Shown: piece after piece, positions 1-9,276 of the stretch
Layout of the letters: every line of letters starts with the position of its first letter
Position numbering within the stretch: position 1 is the stretch's first letter
DNA from: Sphingobacteriia bacterium
Lineage (GTDB): Bacteria; Bacteroidota; Bacteroidia; NS11-12g; UBA9320
Assembly (NCBI GenBank): GCA_008080835.1
Contig: VMDK01000102.1
Coordinates: 1 to 41,544 of the forward strand
Length of the DNA: 41,544 nt
Direction: 5' to 3'
Program-made: the position numbers and the translations under genes
The notes under the pieces: model-generated
Seen by the model: only the letters and a program-made list of their open reading frames with translations
Told to the model about the DNA's origin: nothing
Database searches by the model: none

Positions 1-1
1 A

Positions 2-1906
2 TTATGCAGCTTCTTTTTCTTCTTCTTTCACTTCTTCTTCATCACTTCCTTCCGGCTCCGGATCCTCATCGGTATCCAATTCAATGCGCAGATTCTCGAT
101 GATGAATTTTTGGCGATCCGGAGTATTCTTACCCATGTAATACTCCAGCAATTCCGGTACGCTTGTTTCATCGTTGAGCATGACCGGACTCAAGCGGATA
201 TCTTCACCAATGAATTCTGCAAATTCTTCCGGTGAGATCTCGCCCAAACCTTTGAATCGTGTGATCTCGGGTTTTCCCTTGAGATCATTGATCGCTTTAA
301 CGCGTTCCTGCTCATTGTAACAGTAGCGAGTTTCTTTCTTGTTTCTCACCCGGAACAAAGGAGTTTCCAGTATATACAAATGGCCACCGCGGACCAGATC
401 GGGGAAGAACTGCAGGAAGAAAGTCAATAGGAGCAGTCTAATGTGCATTCCGTCCACGTCCGCATCCGTAGCGATGACAATGTTGTTGTAACGCAGGTTT
501 TCTACGCCATCTTCAATATCCAGTGCATGCTGAAGCAAGTTGAATTCTTCATTTTCATATACGACCTTCTTCGTCAAGCCATAGCAATTAAGAGGCTTTC
601 CACGCAAACTGAATACAGCTTGCGTCTCTACATCACGCGATTTGGTGATCGATCCACTGGCCGAGTCTCCCTCCGTGATGAATAAAGTCGTATCTAGTCG
701 TTCTTCCTTTTTCTCGTCAGTTAGATGCGTTCGACAGTCCCTCAGCTTCTTGTTATGCAGATTGGCCTTTTTAGCACGCTCTTTGGCCAACTTGCGAACT
801 CCCGCCATGTCTTTGCGTTCCTTTTCGCTCTGCATGATTCTTTTGAGCAGTTTTTCTGCTGTTTCGGGATTCTTGTGCAGGTAGTTATCCAGTCGCGTCT
901 TGACAAAGTCGTTGATGAAGCTCTTGATCGTAGGACCGTCCGGACCAACATCCGTACTTCCCAGCTTGGTTTTTGTCTGAGATTCAAACACAGGTTCCTG
1001 CACGCGAACAGAGATCGCAGATACGATTGATGCTCTGATGTCACTAGGGTCGAATTGCTTCCCGTAGAACTCACGAAGTGTTCTAACCAGTGCTTCTTTG
1101 TAGGCACTTAGGTGTGTACCACCTTGGGTGGTGTGCTGCCCATTCACGAAGCTGTAATAGTCTTCGCCGTAGTGACTATCATGGGTGAGCGCCATTTCGA
1201 TATCCTCACCTTTCAAGTGAATGATCGGATAGCGCAGTTGCTCTTCATTCGTTTTGCGCTGAAGAAGGTCGAGCAAACCATTTTTAGAGTAGAATCTCTT
1301 GCCATTCAGGTATACGCTCAGACCGGCATTCAGGTACACGTAGTTCCAGATCTGATCTTCGACGTAGTCGAGGATGTACTTATAATTCTTGAAGATGCTG
1401 TCATCAGCGAGGAACTCGACCAGGGTGCCGTTCTCCTCATCCGTTTTGATATCCTCTTCAGATTCGATGTCGCCGAATGCGAACGTGGCTTTCTTGCTCT
1501 GGCCATCCCTAAAACTCTGAACAGTGAAGTGGGAGGAGAGGGCGTTCACGGCTTTCGTACCCACTCCGTTCAGTCCGACTGATTTCTGAAATGCCTTCGA
1601 ATCGTATTTTCCACCGGTATTGATCTTGGAAACACAGTCGATGACCTTGCCAAGTGGGATACCGCGCCCGTAGTCACGGACTCGCACTCTGCGTTCCTCA
1701 ATGTCGATCTCGATCTTCTTCCCGTGCCCCATGACGTATTCGTCAATGGAGTTGTCAATGACTTCCTTCAAAAGCACATAAACCCCATCATCATGAGAAG
1801 ACCCGTTTCCGAGCTTCCCGATATACATTCCCGGACGCAGTCGGATGTGCTCTTTCCAGTCGAGGGATTTTATACTGTCTTCGTTGTAAACCGGTTGCTT
1901 TGCCAC
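2..1906 (-). CDS. parE: DNA topoisomerase IV subunit B (ParE)
   Basis: ATPase subunit of topoisomerase IV, which with ParC decatenates daughter chromosomes. The 634-residue protein starts with a GHKL ATPase domain ([10 protein letters not shown] near residue 48, then DYGRGIP and the [14 protein letters not shown] lid). A transducer domain follows, then a TOPRIM domain with [10 protein letters not shown] and [10 protein letters not shown]. The wording TEGDSASGS and [13 protein letters not shown] is typical of Bacteroidota ParE, where GyrB usually reads EGDSAGG and DGSHI; this separates the two. The C-terminus is a strongly acidic tail (Asp/Glu rich, last about 25 residues). The start codon is GTG; no ATG lies nearby in frame. 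The stop lies at the window edge (bases 2-4), so the gene is complete. parC is not in the window; the gyrA gene at 36 kb belongs to the other holoenzyme. Confidence 0.95.
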   Translation of the reverse strand: MAKQPVYNEDSIKSLDWKEHIRLRPGMYIGKLGNGSSHDDGVYVLLKEVIDNSIDEYVMGHGKKIEIDIEERRVRVRDYGRGIPLGKVIDCVSKINTGGKYDSKAFQKSVGLNGVGTKAVNALSSHFTVQSFRDGQSKKATFAFGDIESEEDIKTDEENGTLVEFLADDSIFKNYKYILDYVEDQIWNYVYLNAGLSVYLNGKRFYSKNGLLDLLQRKTNEEQLRYPIIHLKGEDIEMALTHDSHYGEDYYSFVNGQHTTQGGTHLSAYKEALVRTLREFYGKQFDPSDIRASIVSAISVRVQEPVFESQTKTKLGSTDVGPDGPTIKSFINDFVKTRLDNYLHKNPETAEKLLKRIMQSEKERKDMAGVRKLAKERAKKANLHNKKLRDCRTHLTDEKKEERLDTTLFITEGDSASGSITKSRDVETQAVFSLRGKPLNCYGLTKKVVYENEEFNLLQHALDIEDGVENLRYNNIVIATDADVDGMHIRLLLLTFFLQFFPDLVRGGHLYILETPLFRVRNKKETRYCYNEQERVKAINDLKGKPEITRFKGLGEISPEEFAEFIGEDIRLSPVMLNDETSVPELLEYYMGKNTPDRQKFIIENLRIELDTDEDPEPEGSDEEEVKEEEKEAA

Positions 1907-1998
1907 GCTATTAAACGTTTTGTAATACGCATCGAATTTAGCAATAGCACCCCGAATTCAGCCTTGGCAAAGGCTCAGAGTTATCTACATGTTGTGTA

Positions 1999-2042
1999 AA
2001 GGTCAAAGAATTTATTGACCTTCTGTGCACACTTTAGTGCAC
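1999..2042. other. two adjacent inverted repeats (possible terminator region)
   Basis: A perfect 8-bp stem AAGGTCAA/TTGACCTT (1999-2006 and 2015-2022, 8-base loop) is followed by GTGCAC/GTGCAC (2025-2030 and 2037-2042, 6-base loop). They sit between the start of parE and the stop of the S9 peptidase gene, both on the minus strand. The placement fits a terminator for the peptidase gene or a protein site upstream of parE. The T-run after the stem is poor on either strand, so the role is open. Confidence 0.4.
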
Positions 2043-2064
2043 CCGATATTGAAACAGACCTTGA

Positions 2065-4233
2065 TCAGTCTTCCAGATACAGTTTCAAGTAGTCTGTGAC
2101 CTTGTGATAAAGGTGAACTCGATCCCTTCCGCGAACATTGTGTTCGTGATGCGGATAGACATAATAATCAAGGTTCGTTACACCCTTCTTGATCGATTCT
2201 TCCAAGTACATCAGACTATGCTGCCACAAGACCGTCGGGTCTTGAGCTCCGTGGATCATGAGCAGTCGACCTTCCAACTTGTCGACGTAGTTGAGTAGGC
2301 TGTTTTTAGCATAACCTTCCGGATTCTCCTGAGGCGTGTCCATATATCGCTCCGTGTACATCACTTCGTAAAATCGCCAGTCGATAACCGGACCACCGGC
2401 TACACCTACTTTGAATACACCCGGATGACGTGTCATCAGGCTGGTCGTCATGAATCCGCCATAGCTCCATCCGAAGATCCCAAGTCGCTCCGGATCTACA
2501 AAACCCTGCTTTTTTAGCCAATTCACTCCAGCAAGCTGATCTTCCATCTCCAAGGTCCCCATTTGTCTGAAAACTGCGTTCTCAAAATCGAGACCACGAT
2601 TGGCCGACCCTCGTCCATCTATGGAAAAGACCACAAATCCCTGCTGCGCCATGTACTGATACCACAAGTTGGCTCCGCCCAACCAATAGTTCCTGACCAA
2701 TTGCAAATGCGGTCCGTTGTACAGGTATACTACCACGGGATACTTCTTGTTTGGATCGAAGTCTACTGGTTTAAATACCCGGTAGTAGAGTTCCGTACCG
2801 TCGTTCGCTTTGACACTTCCGATCTCCATTTGTCCAAGTTTGTATTCCGACAAGGGATCTTCGGCCTTGTGAACGGTTGCATACGGGATACCCGTGTGAT
2901 CCATTATTCGAACCTCCCTTGGTGTCATAGTATTGCTGAAGTTGTCAATGAAATATCGCAAACCGGGACTAGCTGTGATAGTGTGGGTTCCCGGATCACG
3001 TGACAAGCGCTTGGTCTTGCCGCTTTTCATATTCACGCAAAGCAGATCGCGCTCCAATGGACTTTCCTTGGTTCCTACCACGAATAACAGGCCCTCTTCT
3101 TCATTAACCCCAAGGTATTCTGTCACGATCCAGGAACCTTTGGTAAGTTGCTTGAGCATATCACCTTTGGTGTTGTACAAGTAAAGGTGGTTATAGCCAT
3201 CTCGCTCGCTCCACCAGATGAATTGGTCCGGGGATTTTTTCAAAAAGACTGCCGGATGTTCAGGCTCCACATATTTCTCATGTGTTTCCTCAAAGAGCAC
3301 GGCGGTTTGTTCGCCGGTAGCAGTACTGAATTGCTTGAACCACATGTGATTCTGTTCGCGGTTCACAACAGCGACGTAAATGAACTTCCCATTCGGACCC
3401 CAGGCTATGTTTGTGAGGTATTGCTCCTTAGGTTCACCAGTTTTTAAATAGATCGTATTTCCACTCTCCAGGTCGTGGATCCCAATTGTCACGTGGTGAC
3501 TCTTGGCTCCGGTAACAGGATATCGCGTGCCTTTTGTGGTAGCAGGCGTGTCGCTCAGTGTGTAGAGTGGGAATTCTGAAACCATGGTCTCGTCCATCCT
3601 GTAGAAAGCCAGTTTTGCCCCATCTCCCGACCAGAACAGTCCCTCGGTGATCCCAAACTCCACGCGGTGAACAGCTTCTCCATACACGATGCCATCGCCA
3701 CCATCAGTGGTCAGTTGACGTTCTTCTCTACCATTTGCCTTCACATACAGTTGGTGATCCCTGATATAGGCTTGATTCAAAGTTGAACCATGTGTCTTTC
3801 TGGTTGTGATTCCTGCTGCGTCAAATTCCGAAACCACTTTGGTCTCCTTGGAGCCGATATCGAAGGTGTAGTAGGTTGAACTGTGGTAATAACGCATCAC
3901 GTTGGTTCCCAGCCACTCGAACCTAGGCAGATTCTTCAAGCTATCGGCTTCCGGAACAGCTGCAGTCAAACTGGCATTGATGTCAGACAGTTTCACGACC
4001 CGGGTTATTCCATTTTTCTTCTCATGGATCTCATCAATGATGATACACGCTTCTCCTGCTTCGGTTTTGTCATTGTGACTGAAGTGCAGATCGTCCATCC
4101 ATTGCAGGTTGCTCATGGATTTTGGATACAGGTGATAACCCATTATCGCGTCGTCCATGGTCAGGAGTTTTTCCTGAGCTTGAGACGAGAAACAGATCAC
4201 AAATAAGAGGAGGGAGGTAAGTTTAGATCGCAT
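2065..4233 (-). CDS. secreted S9 family peptidase (dipeptidyl-peptidase IV type)
   Basis: Serine peptidase of the prolyl oligopeptidase family, expected to act in the periplasm or outside the cell on peptides, often after proline. The 722 residues begin with a signal peptide ending SSQAQ. A long DPP-IV N-terminal beta-propeller follows, then an alpha/beta hydrolase domain from about residue 480. The nucleophile lies in GWSYGG (Ser about 590), the acid in HGAQDPTV (Asp about 665) and the histidine in HHEHNVRG (His about 698). Length and motif order fit S9B. The ATG lies just after a TAnnTTTG box on the minus strand (4255-4262), suggesting a monocistronic gene. The exact specificity cannot be read by eye. 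Confidence 0.88.
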   Translation of the reverse strand: MRSKLTSLLLFVICFSSQAQEKLLTMDDAIMGYHLYPKSMSNLQWMDDLHFSHNDKTEAGEACIIIDEIHEKKNGITRVVKLSDINASLTAAVPEADSLKNLPRFEWLGTNVMRYYHSSTYYTFDIGSKETKVVSEFDAAGITTRKTHGSTLNQAYIRDHQLYVKANGREERQLTTDGGDGIVYGEAVHRVEFGITEGLFWSGDGAKLAFYRMDETMVSEFPLYTLSDTPATTKGTRYPVTGAKSHHVTIGIHDLESGNTIYLKTGEPKEQYLTNIAWGPNGKFIYVAVVNREQNHMWFKQFSTATGEQTAVLFEETHEKYVEPEHPAVFLKKSPDQFIWWSERDGYNHLYLYNTKGDMLKQLTKGSWIVTEYLGVNEEEGLLFVVGTKESPLERDLLCVNMKSGKTKRLSRDPGTHTITASPGLRYFIDNFSNTMTPREVRIMDHTGIPYATVHKAEDPLSEYKLGQMEIGSVKANDGTELYYRVFKPVDFDPNKKYPVVVYLYNGPHLQLVRNYWLGGANLWYQYMAQQGFVVFSIDGRGSANRGLDFENAVFRQMGTLEMEDQLAGVNWLKKQGFVDPERLGIFGWSYGGFMTTSLMTRHPGVFKVGVAGGPVIDWRFYEVMYTERYMDTPQENPEGYAKNSLLNYVDKLEGRLLMIHGAQDPTVLWQHSLMYLEESIKKGVTNLDYYVYPHHEHNVRGRDRVHLYHKVTDYLKLYLED

Positions 4234-4254
4234 GTCGGTAGTATAAGTCCGACA

Positions 4255-4262
4255 AATCTATG
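4255..4262 (-). promoter_or_regulatory. Bacteroidota -7 promoter box for the S9 peptidase gene
   Basis: Minus-strand TAGATTTG matches TAnnTTTG exactly, about 21 bases ahead of the ATG at 4233, in the 87-base gap after the NFACT gene. I see no good TTTG (-33) element at the usual distance. Confidence 0.5.
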
Positions 4263-4320
4263 AAAGCTGCGAACATGGACACGCGTTCTGAGATAAATCA
4301 GAGCTTAGTATCGACCAATG

Positions 4321-5832
4321 CTAGATTTGTTGCTCTTTCCAGAACAGCGGGTCTACCAGGATTACATCTTCCCGATCCACTTTGACCTGCCCCGGTAAGG
4401 CACCTTTGAACTTGCGAACGAACTTCCTGGGCGTATGGATCACGGCTGCTGTGTGTTCATTCTTTCCCTTGCTGTGCCATGCGGCCAGGGAGGCAGCAAA
4501 AGTGAGAACATCTTCTGGTATCTTCTCGTTGTTCTGATTGCGGATGACCACATGTGAACCTGCCTGATCCCTGAGATGCAGCCAGACGTCATTCTTTGAT
4601 GACGCATGTAAGACGGCGTCATTTTGCTTGGCATTCTTTCCGATCCATATATCGAATCCTTTGAACTGTAAGGTTTGAAATACCGTCTTCTTGGAGTCCT
4701 GCTTTTTGCTCTGTTCGTTTTCTTTCCTTTCGAACATTCGGAGCGACTTGATGTCGTCGCAAGCTTCGACTTCGGATAGCTCATCTTCCAAACGCTCGAT
4801 GTCACTTTCCAGTGCCTTTATCTTCTCGGCCCGTTTCTCGAGTTCCAAATGCTGATTCTTCGACTTGCGATAGTATCGTTCGGCGTTAGCTTGCAGTGAA
4901 ATATCTGACTTGATCGGGATCTTCACATCTCGATCGTGAAAGAAATCGTACACCTCAAGGGACTTTTGATTCTTCACATTCAAGTGCACATTGGCCATGA
5001 TAAGATCAGCTCGCTGACGATAGCTAAGATCAGCCGACAGATCCTGGGCGTGATCCTGCATGGAAGCCAACTTCTTTTTCCGAACGTTCAGATCGTCGTG
5101 AATACGGTGTATTATCCTGTCTTTGAGTGACTTGACCCGAATGGCGCGAATGTATTCCCTGGCAAATTGATCGTATACGGGGAAGAGTTGACCTTTTCTG
5201 TGTCCTTTCGCTAGCGTCAGACTTGGCACTTCCTGACTTCTGTCGATCGAATATTCACGTCGGAACTGATCGTTTACCCAATGGTCAAACGACTGGACTC
5301 GATCAACGGTTTGAAAGAATCCCAACTGTACCAGCGCTTTTGCTTGTTCAGCAGTAGCGAACCGACACTTTTTCGAAAAGCTTTGCTCGGTCAAGGATGT
5401 GAGATCCTCGTCTTTGAAGTCAACCGGAGCATAGTCAAAAGCAGCTATTTTCTTGCTAAATGGGAACTGAGCCAATTCATCACCATGCTTGAAATAAACT
5501 CGTGAATTTCTACCGAAACAGAGGAATTGAAGCTGGAGATCACCCTCAAATTCAAGGTGAAAACTCCTGTCATAACGATGAGGTTCGACTTTATGAAGCT
5601 GAAGTCCATGAAGCGTTTTGAATTGTGGAACTTTGTTTCGAGCTACATCCTGATGTTCCTTGACGAAGAAAAAGATCTCACCTCGTACGAACTGCACCTG
5701 CATTGCAGCAGAACTGAATTCAAGGACTAGATCAGTAGGGGAGGTTGAATATGATTCAGAGAGATGACTGCCGTTCAGGATCTCTCCCAATTCGGTGGCC
5801 AATATCTCGATGGTGAATGCATTGAGGTGCAT
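4321..5832 (-). CDS. NFACT/RqcH-like RNA-binding protein
   Basis: Probable ribosome-associated quality-control factor related to RqcH/Fbp/Tae2; in other bacteria RqcH binds stalled 50S-peptidyl-tRNA and directs alanine tailing. In its 503 residues I see an N-terminal NFACT-N-like part (RYDRSFHLEFEG, then FGRNSRVYF), a helix-rich middle with a charged coiled coil (about residues 270-370), and a C-terminal NFACT-R domain (FDIWIGKNAKQND, DVWLHLRDQAGSHVVIR). The NFACT-R part is the most convincing. The N-terminus is divergent from Firmicutes RqcH, so activity in alanine tailing is inferred only. The ATG lies 2 bases after the map stop codon, so the two genes are probably co-transcribed from the map promoter. 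Confidence 0.82.
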   Translation of the reverse strand: MHLNAFTIEILATELGEILNGSHLSESYSTSPTDLVLEFSSAAMQVQFVRGEIFFFVKEHQDVARNKVPQFKTLHGLQLHKVEPHRYDRSFHLEFEGDLQLQFLCFGRNSRVYFKHGDELAQFPFSKKIAAFDYAPVDFKDEDLTSLTEQSFSKKCRFATAEQAKALVQLGFFQTVDRVQSFDHWVNDQFRREYSIDRSQEVPSLTLAKGHRKGQLFPVYDQFAREYIRAIRVKSLKDRIIHRIHDDLNVRKKKLASMQDHAQDLSADLSYRQRADLIMANVHLNVKNQKSLEVYDFFHDRDVKIPIKSDISLQANAERYYRKSKNQHLELEKRAEKIKALESDIERLEDELSEVEACDDIKSLRMFERKENEQSKKQDSKKTVFQTLQFKGFDIWIGKNAKQNDAVLHASSKNDVWLHLRDQAGSHVVIRNQNNEKIPEDVLTFAASLAAWHSKGKNEHTAAVIHTPRKFVRKFKGALPGQVKVDREDVILVDPLFWKEQQI

Positions 5833-5834
5833 TG

Positions 5835-6599
5835 TTAAAAGTCGCCGTATACATCGGTCAAGGCCTCGCAGCCATTATCTGTTACGAGGATGGTATGCTC
5901 GTATTGAGCACTGAGTTTTCCGTCTATCGTTCGCGCCGTCCAACCGTCACTCTTATCGACTTTCGCTCGCGCCTTACCGACGTTGATCATTGGTTCGATC
6001 GTGAAGATCATTCCGGGTCGCATGCGCTTGCCAGTATTCTTGGGAGCGATATGAGAAACCTCCGGGTCTTCGTGGAATTTGAGTCCTACGCCGTGACCAC
6101 AGAATTCATAGACAACGCTATATCCCTTGCTGTGAGCGTATTCGGAGATAGCGTATCCGATATTCCCGAATCGATTACCAGGGAAACATTCCTTCATACC
6201 AATGCGCAGGCACTCGCGTGTCACCTTCAAAAGGTCCTTTGCGTCGTCGCTCACTTTGCCGATCTCATACATCTTGCACGTATCACCGTAATAGCCATTC
6301 AGAATGGTCGTGGCGTCAATGTTTAAGATGTCTCCGTCCTTGAGTTCGTAAGGTCCTGGAACACCATGACAGATAACGTCGTTCGGAGAAGTACAGACAG
6401 CGCCTTTGAACCCGTTGTAACCCAACGTGGCTGATTTTGCCTTGTGTCGAGTCATGAATTCCAACGCCTTTTGGTTGATGAACTCAGTCGTATTTCCGGG
6501 CACGGCAAATTCCTCCAAATATTTCAGACATTCAGCCGCCAGACGACTACTCTTTCGGATCCCTTCGATCTGCTTTGCGTTCTTGATCTTAATGGCCAT
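5835..6599 (-). CDS. map: type I methionine aminopeptidase
   Basis: Removes the N-terminal methionine from new proteins in the cytoplasm. The 254 residues match the normal length of a type I enzyme. Metal ligands are visible in order: Asp in NIDATTILNG and the second in YYGDTC, His in CGHGVGLKFHEDP, Glu in FTIEPMIN and Glu in QYEHTILV. The ATG at 6599 begins MAIKIKN. A TAnnTTTG box lies 16-23 bases upstream. The NFACT gene follows with a 2-base gap, an arrangement that links nascent-chain processing with ribosome rescue. Confidence 0.96.
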   Translation of the reverse strand: MAIKIKNAKQIEGIRKSSRLAAECLKYLEEFAVPGNTTEFINQKALEFMTRHKAKSATLGYNGFKGAVCTSPNDVICHGVPGPYELKDGDILNIDATTILNGYYGDTCKMYEIGKVSDDAKDLLKVTRECLRIGMKECFPGNRFGNIGYAISEYAHSKGYSVVYEFCGHGVGLKFHEDPEVSHIAPKNTGKRMRPGMIFTIEPMINVGKARAKVDKSDGWTARTIDGKLSAQYEHTILVTDNGCEALTDVYGDF

Positions 6600-6614
6600 A
6601 ATTCAAGCGAGGCG

Positions 6615-6642
6615 CAAAGATAGGCATTCTACATGCCACAAA
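6615..6642 (-). promoter_or_regulatory. promoter of map (TTTG ... TATCTTTG)
   Basis: On the minus strand TATCTTTG (6615-6622) matches TAnnTTTG exactly. TTTG (6639-6642) lies 16 bases further upstream, close to the usual 17-21 base gap between -33 and -7 elements in Bacteroidota. This is the best two-part promoter in the window. The start site would fall near 6610, leaving a very short leader before the ATG at 6599. Confidence 0.62.
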
Positions 6643-6650
6643 CTTTGGAA

Positions 6651-7424
6651 TTAGAAGTCTAGTGTAAAGCTGTCACCGTCCTGTAGTGCCGCCAGATAGT
6701 TCCGGTAGGTGGTGATCTCTTCGTATTGAAGTCTCCCACTGATAATTCGCGCTTCGTCACAAACCTGCTCCATTACTTCTCCCTGCGGGGAAATAATTTG
6801 GCTGCTTCCGTTGTGATAAACGTCATTTCCGTCATTGCCCACTCGATTCAAACCTATGACATATGCCTGGTTCTCAATGGCTCTTGCAATAAGTAGTTTG
6901 TCCCAATGGGCGATCCTTCGCTTAGGCCAGTTCGCCACAAATAGAAGCAGGTCATATTGGCCATCGTTCCTGCACCAGACAGGGAAGCGAAGGTCGTAGC
7001 AGATCAAGGGACGGATCTTCCAGCCTTTGATCTCTGTTTGTATGATGGAATTGCCTGCGGAATAGACCTTTTCCTCACCAGCCAGTGAGAACAAATGTCT
7101 CTTGTCATAAAATTCATGGCTGCCGTCGGGTCTACACCAATAAAGTCGGTTAAAATACTCTTCATTGACCCGGACGATAGTAGAACCGCAAATCGCACTG
7201 TCTGCTTTATGTGCCTGATCCATCATCCAATCTAACACCGGCCCGGGTTCAGGGTTGGCATTGGCTCCTGGGTTCATGGTAAAACCCGTGTTGAACATTT
7301 CTGGAAGCAGAATCAGATCGGATTCTCCGATCTCCGAAATGCGTTGTTCAAATAACTGGAGATTGGCCTGCTCGTTTTCCCAGATCAGATCTTCTTGTAT
7401 CGCATGTACGATCAGATCTTGCAT
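6651..7424 (-). CDS. nitrilase-family omega-amidase (YafV-like)
   Basis: Carbon-nitrogen hydrolase, likely hydrolysing 2-oxoglutaramate or 2-oxosuccinamate to the 2-oxo acid and ammonia. The 257 residues show the nitrilase triad: Glu in LLPEMFNTGF, Lys in FYDKRHLFS and Cys in LICYDLRFPVW. YDKRHLF and CYDLRFPVW are hallmark strings of the YafV/Nit2 group. Its ATG overlaps the last 13 bases of the upstream aminotransferase gene, so the two are translationally coupled. This pairing is known from methionine salvage: a glutamine-dependent transaminase makes 2-oxoglutaramate, which the amidase then removes, pulling the reaction forward. Confidence 0.9.
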   Translation of the reverse strand: MQDLIVHAIQEDLIWENEQANLQLFEQRISEIGESDLILLPEMFNTGFTMNPGANANPEPGPVLDWMMDQAHKADSAICGSTIVRVNEEYFNRLYWCRPDGSHEFYDKRHLFSLAGEEKVYSAGNSIIQTEIKGWKIRPLICYDLRFPVWCRNDGQYDLLLFVANWPKRRIAHWDKLLIARAIENQAYVIGLNRVGNDGNDVYHNGSSQIISPQGEVMEQVCDEARIISGRLQYEEITTYRNYLAALQDGDSFTLDF

Positions 7425-8566
7425 AGGATCTCTGCGGCTTTTTCAAGCGTTTCGTTCTCCTTTGCAAAGCAGAATCGTAGTACATGATCATCGCGCTTGC
7501 TGAGATAGAATACCGAGATGGGAATGGATCCGACTTTGTTCTCGATGGTTAAACGCTTGGCAAACTCCGTGTCTCGCTCGTTGCTGATATTCTGATAGGA
7601 CAGTAACTGGAAGTATGTCCCTGAGCAAGGCAGGATCTCAAACCTGGAACCGGATAAAGCGTCTCGGAAGATATCTCTTTTCGCCTGATAAAATTCGTTG
7701 AGATGAAGGTACAGATCTTCATTCTCGAGGATCTTCGCATAGGCATGCTGCGACGGGGTATGTGCGCTGAATGCCATGAATTGATACACCTTTCGGAATT
7801 CCTTCATGAGTTTTTCCGGTCCTACCACATATCCCATTTTCCAACCTGTGGTATGATATGTTTTCCCGAAGGATGATACGATCAAACTTCGCTCGGCCAA
7901 TTCAGGGTACATGGCCATACTCTGATGTTCGATCCCGTCGAAAATGATGTGCTCATACACCTCATCACTGAGTATGATGATATCGTTACCGCTTACGATC
8001 TTCTTCAACTGTTCAATTCCTTCTTTGTCCAGGACTGTACCCGAAGGATTGTGCGGAGAATTCAGAATGATCATCCGCGTGCGGAAATTGATGATCTTCT
8101 TGAGTTCATCCCAGTCTATCTTGAAATCCGGGTAGGTGAGTTCTGCTCGAATAGGCCTTCCACCGTTGATCTCGATCGCCGGTACATAGGAGTCATAAGC
8201 AGGTTCGATGATCACTACTTCATCTCCTTCCTTGACCAAGGCAGAAATGGCCGCATACAAGCCTAAAGTCCCTCCTGGGACAACTGTGATCTCAGAATTC
8301 GGGTCATAGTCGGCACCATACAATTTCTTGATTTTAGAGGCGATCTGCTCCCTCAGTTGGGGGATGCCCGGCATCGGTGCATATTGGTTGTGCCCGGCTT
8401 CCATCGCCTTGCTCACCAGCTTCGTTAGTTCTGGAGAACAATGAAAATCAGGAAACCCTTGCGACAAGTTGATAGCACCTTGCTCCTTGGCCAATCCACT
8501 CATTACTGAGAAGATGCTGTGACCTTGTTTGGGAAGCTTGGACGATATTTCTAAGGGGAATCTCAA
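7412..8566 (-). CDS. methionine (glutamine-preferring) aminotransferase, YbdL-like
   Basis: PLP-dependent class I aminotransferase that probably transaminates methionine or its 2-oxo acid with glutamine as partner. The 384 residues contain NSPHNPSGT, SDEVYEHI and the PLP lysine in SSFGKTYHTTGWKMGY, a string close to YbdL. LSQGFPDFHCSPEL near the N-terminus is typical of the group. The reading frame begins at a TTG (8564-8566) with an AAGGAAA stretch about 10 bases upstream; I see no upstream ATG. A near-match to the -7 box (minus-strand CATATTTG, 8583-8590) lies just ahead. It overlaps the omega-amidase gene by 13 bases. Confidence 0.88.
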   Translation of the reverse strand: MRFPLEISSKLPKQGHSIFSVMSGLAKEQGAINLSQGFPDFHCSPELTKLVSKAMEAGHNQYAPMPGIPQLREQIASKIKKLYGADYDPNSEITVVPGGTLGLYAAISALVKEGDEVVIIEPAYDSYVPAIEINGGRPIRAELTYPDFKIDWDELKKIINFRTRMIILNSPHNPSGTVLDKEGIEQLKKIVSGNDIIILSDEVYEHIIFDGIEHQSMAMYPELAERSLIVSSFGKTYHTTGWKMGYVVGPEKLMKEFRKVYQFMAFSAHTPSQHAYAKILENEDLYLHLNEFYQAKRDIFRDALSGSRFEILPCSGTYFQLLSYQNISNERDTEFAKRLTIENKVGSIPISVFYLSKRDDHVLRFCFAKENETLEKAAEILCKI

Positions 8567-8695
8567 TGCGTTTGGTTTCCTTCAAATATGTGAAACTTGA
8601 ACCGAAAAAGGAATATTACGCGCTAAGCGTCGTAAATATTTCTTTTTAAGGGCTAGGTAATATCCTATTTTCGATGGGCAACAACCAATGAGATT

Positions 8696-9208
8696 ATGTC
8701 ATTCACTCCAAGAAACTACACCTGTCTCGTGTTCATCGTAGCAAGTTTAGTGCTTGCTCTACCAAATTGTGGACTGGAAGAGGATAAACCGAAGGCGGAT
8801 GGGTCAAATAAGGTGGAGGCCGACATGTATTACAACAATGAATCAAAGTGGAGATTCAGTGGAACGAATCCACATGTCTATTTTAGCCTCCAGGCCAACG
8901 GTATGGATACCCTTTTTATTGACGTGGACCACGATTGAGGTAGTTGGCTATATTTTGAAATAATAGATGCGGATCTGAGTTACATCGAAAATGATTCATT
9001 CCAATTTGGATCTCAAAAGAATGCACGTTCCGTTTGGGTATCGAACTTTCATAATGCCATAACCACGGAAATATTTTATCCTAAAGATGTAGGTGAGAAC
9101 AGGGGATGGCTCTACATAACAAAGATCGATGCCTCCAGAGGAATAGTTGAGGCTCGGTTTGAAGGAGAGTTGTTTGTCGGAGGCACCCTTAGCTTCGAAA
9201 TGGTTTGA
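8696..9208 (+). pseudogene. small lipoprotein gene interrupted by an in-frame TGA
   Basis: Starting at ATG 8696 the frame encodes 80 residues, then TGA at 8936-8938, then continues open in the same frame for 89 more codons to a second TGA at 9206-9208. The part before the stop has a hydrophobic signal segment and ALPNC, a loose lipobox with Cys25. The part after it (SWLYFEIIDADLS ... WLYITKIDASRGIVEARFEGELF ending SFEMV) reads as ordinary beta-rich protein and finishes just before a terminator. The simplest reading is one gene of about 170 residues with a nonsense mutation, for example CGA or GGA to TGA. A sequencing error or readthrough are alternatives. I do not recognise the family; it resembles short Bacteroidota lipoproteins of unknown function. 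Confidence 0.62.
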
Positions 9209-9225
9209 TCGATTACCATCAATAA

Positions 9226-9256
9226 AAAAAGGCCCCTTTTAGAGGCCTTCTTTCTG
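9226..9256. terminator. bidirectional terminator between the lipoprotein gene and htpG
   Basis: AAGGCC (9229-9234) pairs with GGCCTT (9244-9249) around a 9-base loop. A-rich flanks on one side and T-rich on the other could stop both convergent transcripts. Confidence 0.62.
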
Positions 9257-9276
9257 AACTAATTCTATTTCCCTAT

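Noticed and set aside
8936-8938. Selenocysteine codon in the lipoprotein gene
   Set aside because: No stable hairpin is evident just after the TGA and no selenoprotein family fits; a nonsense change is simpler.
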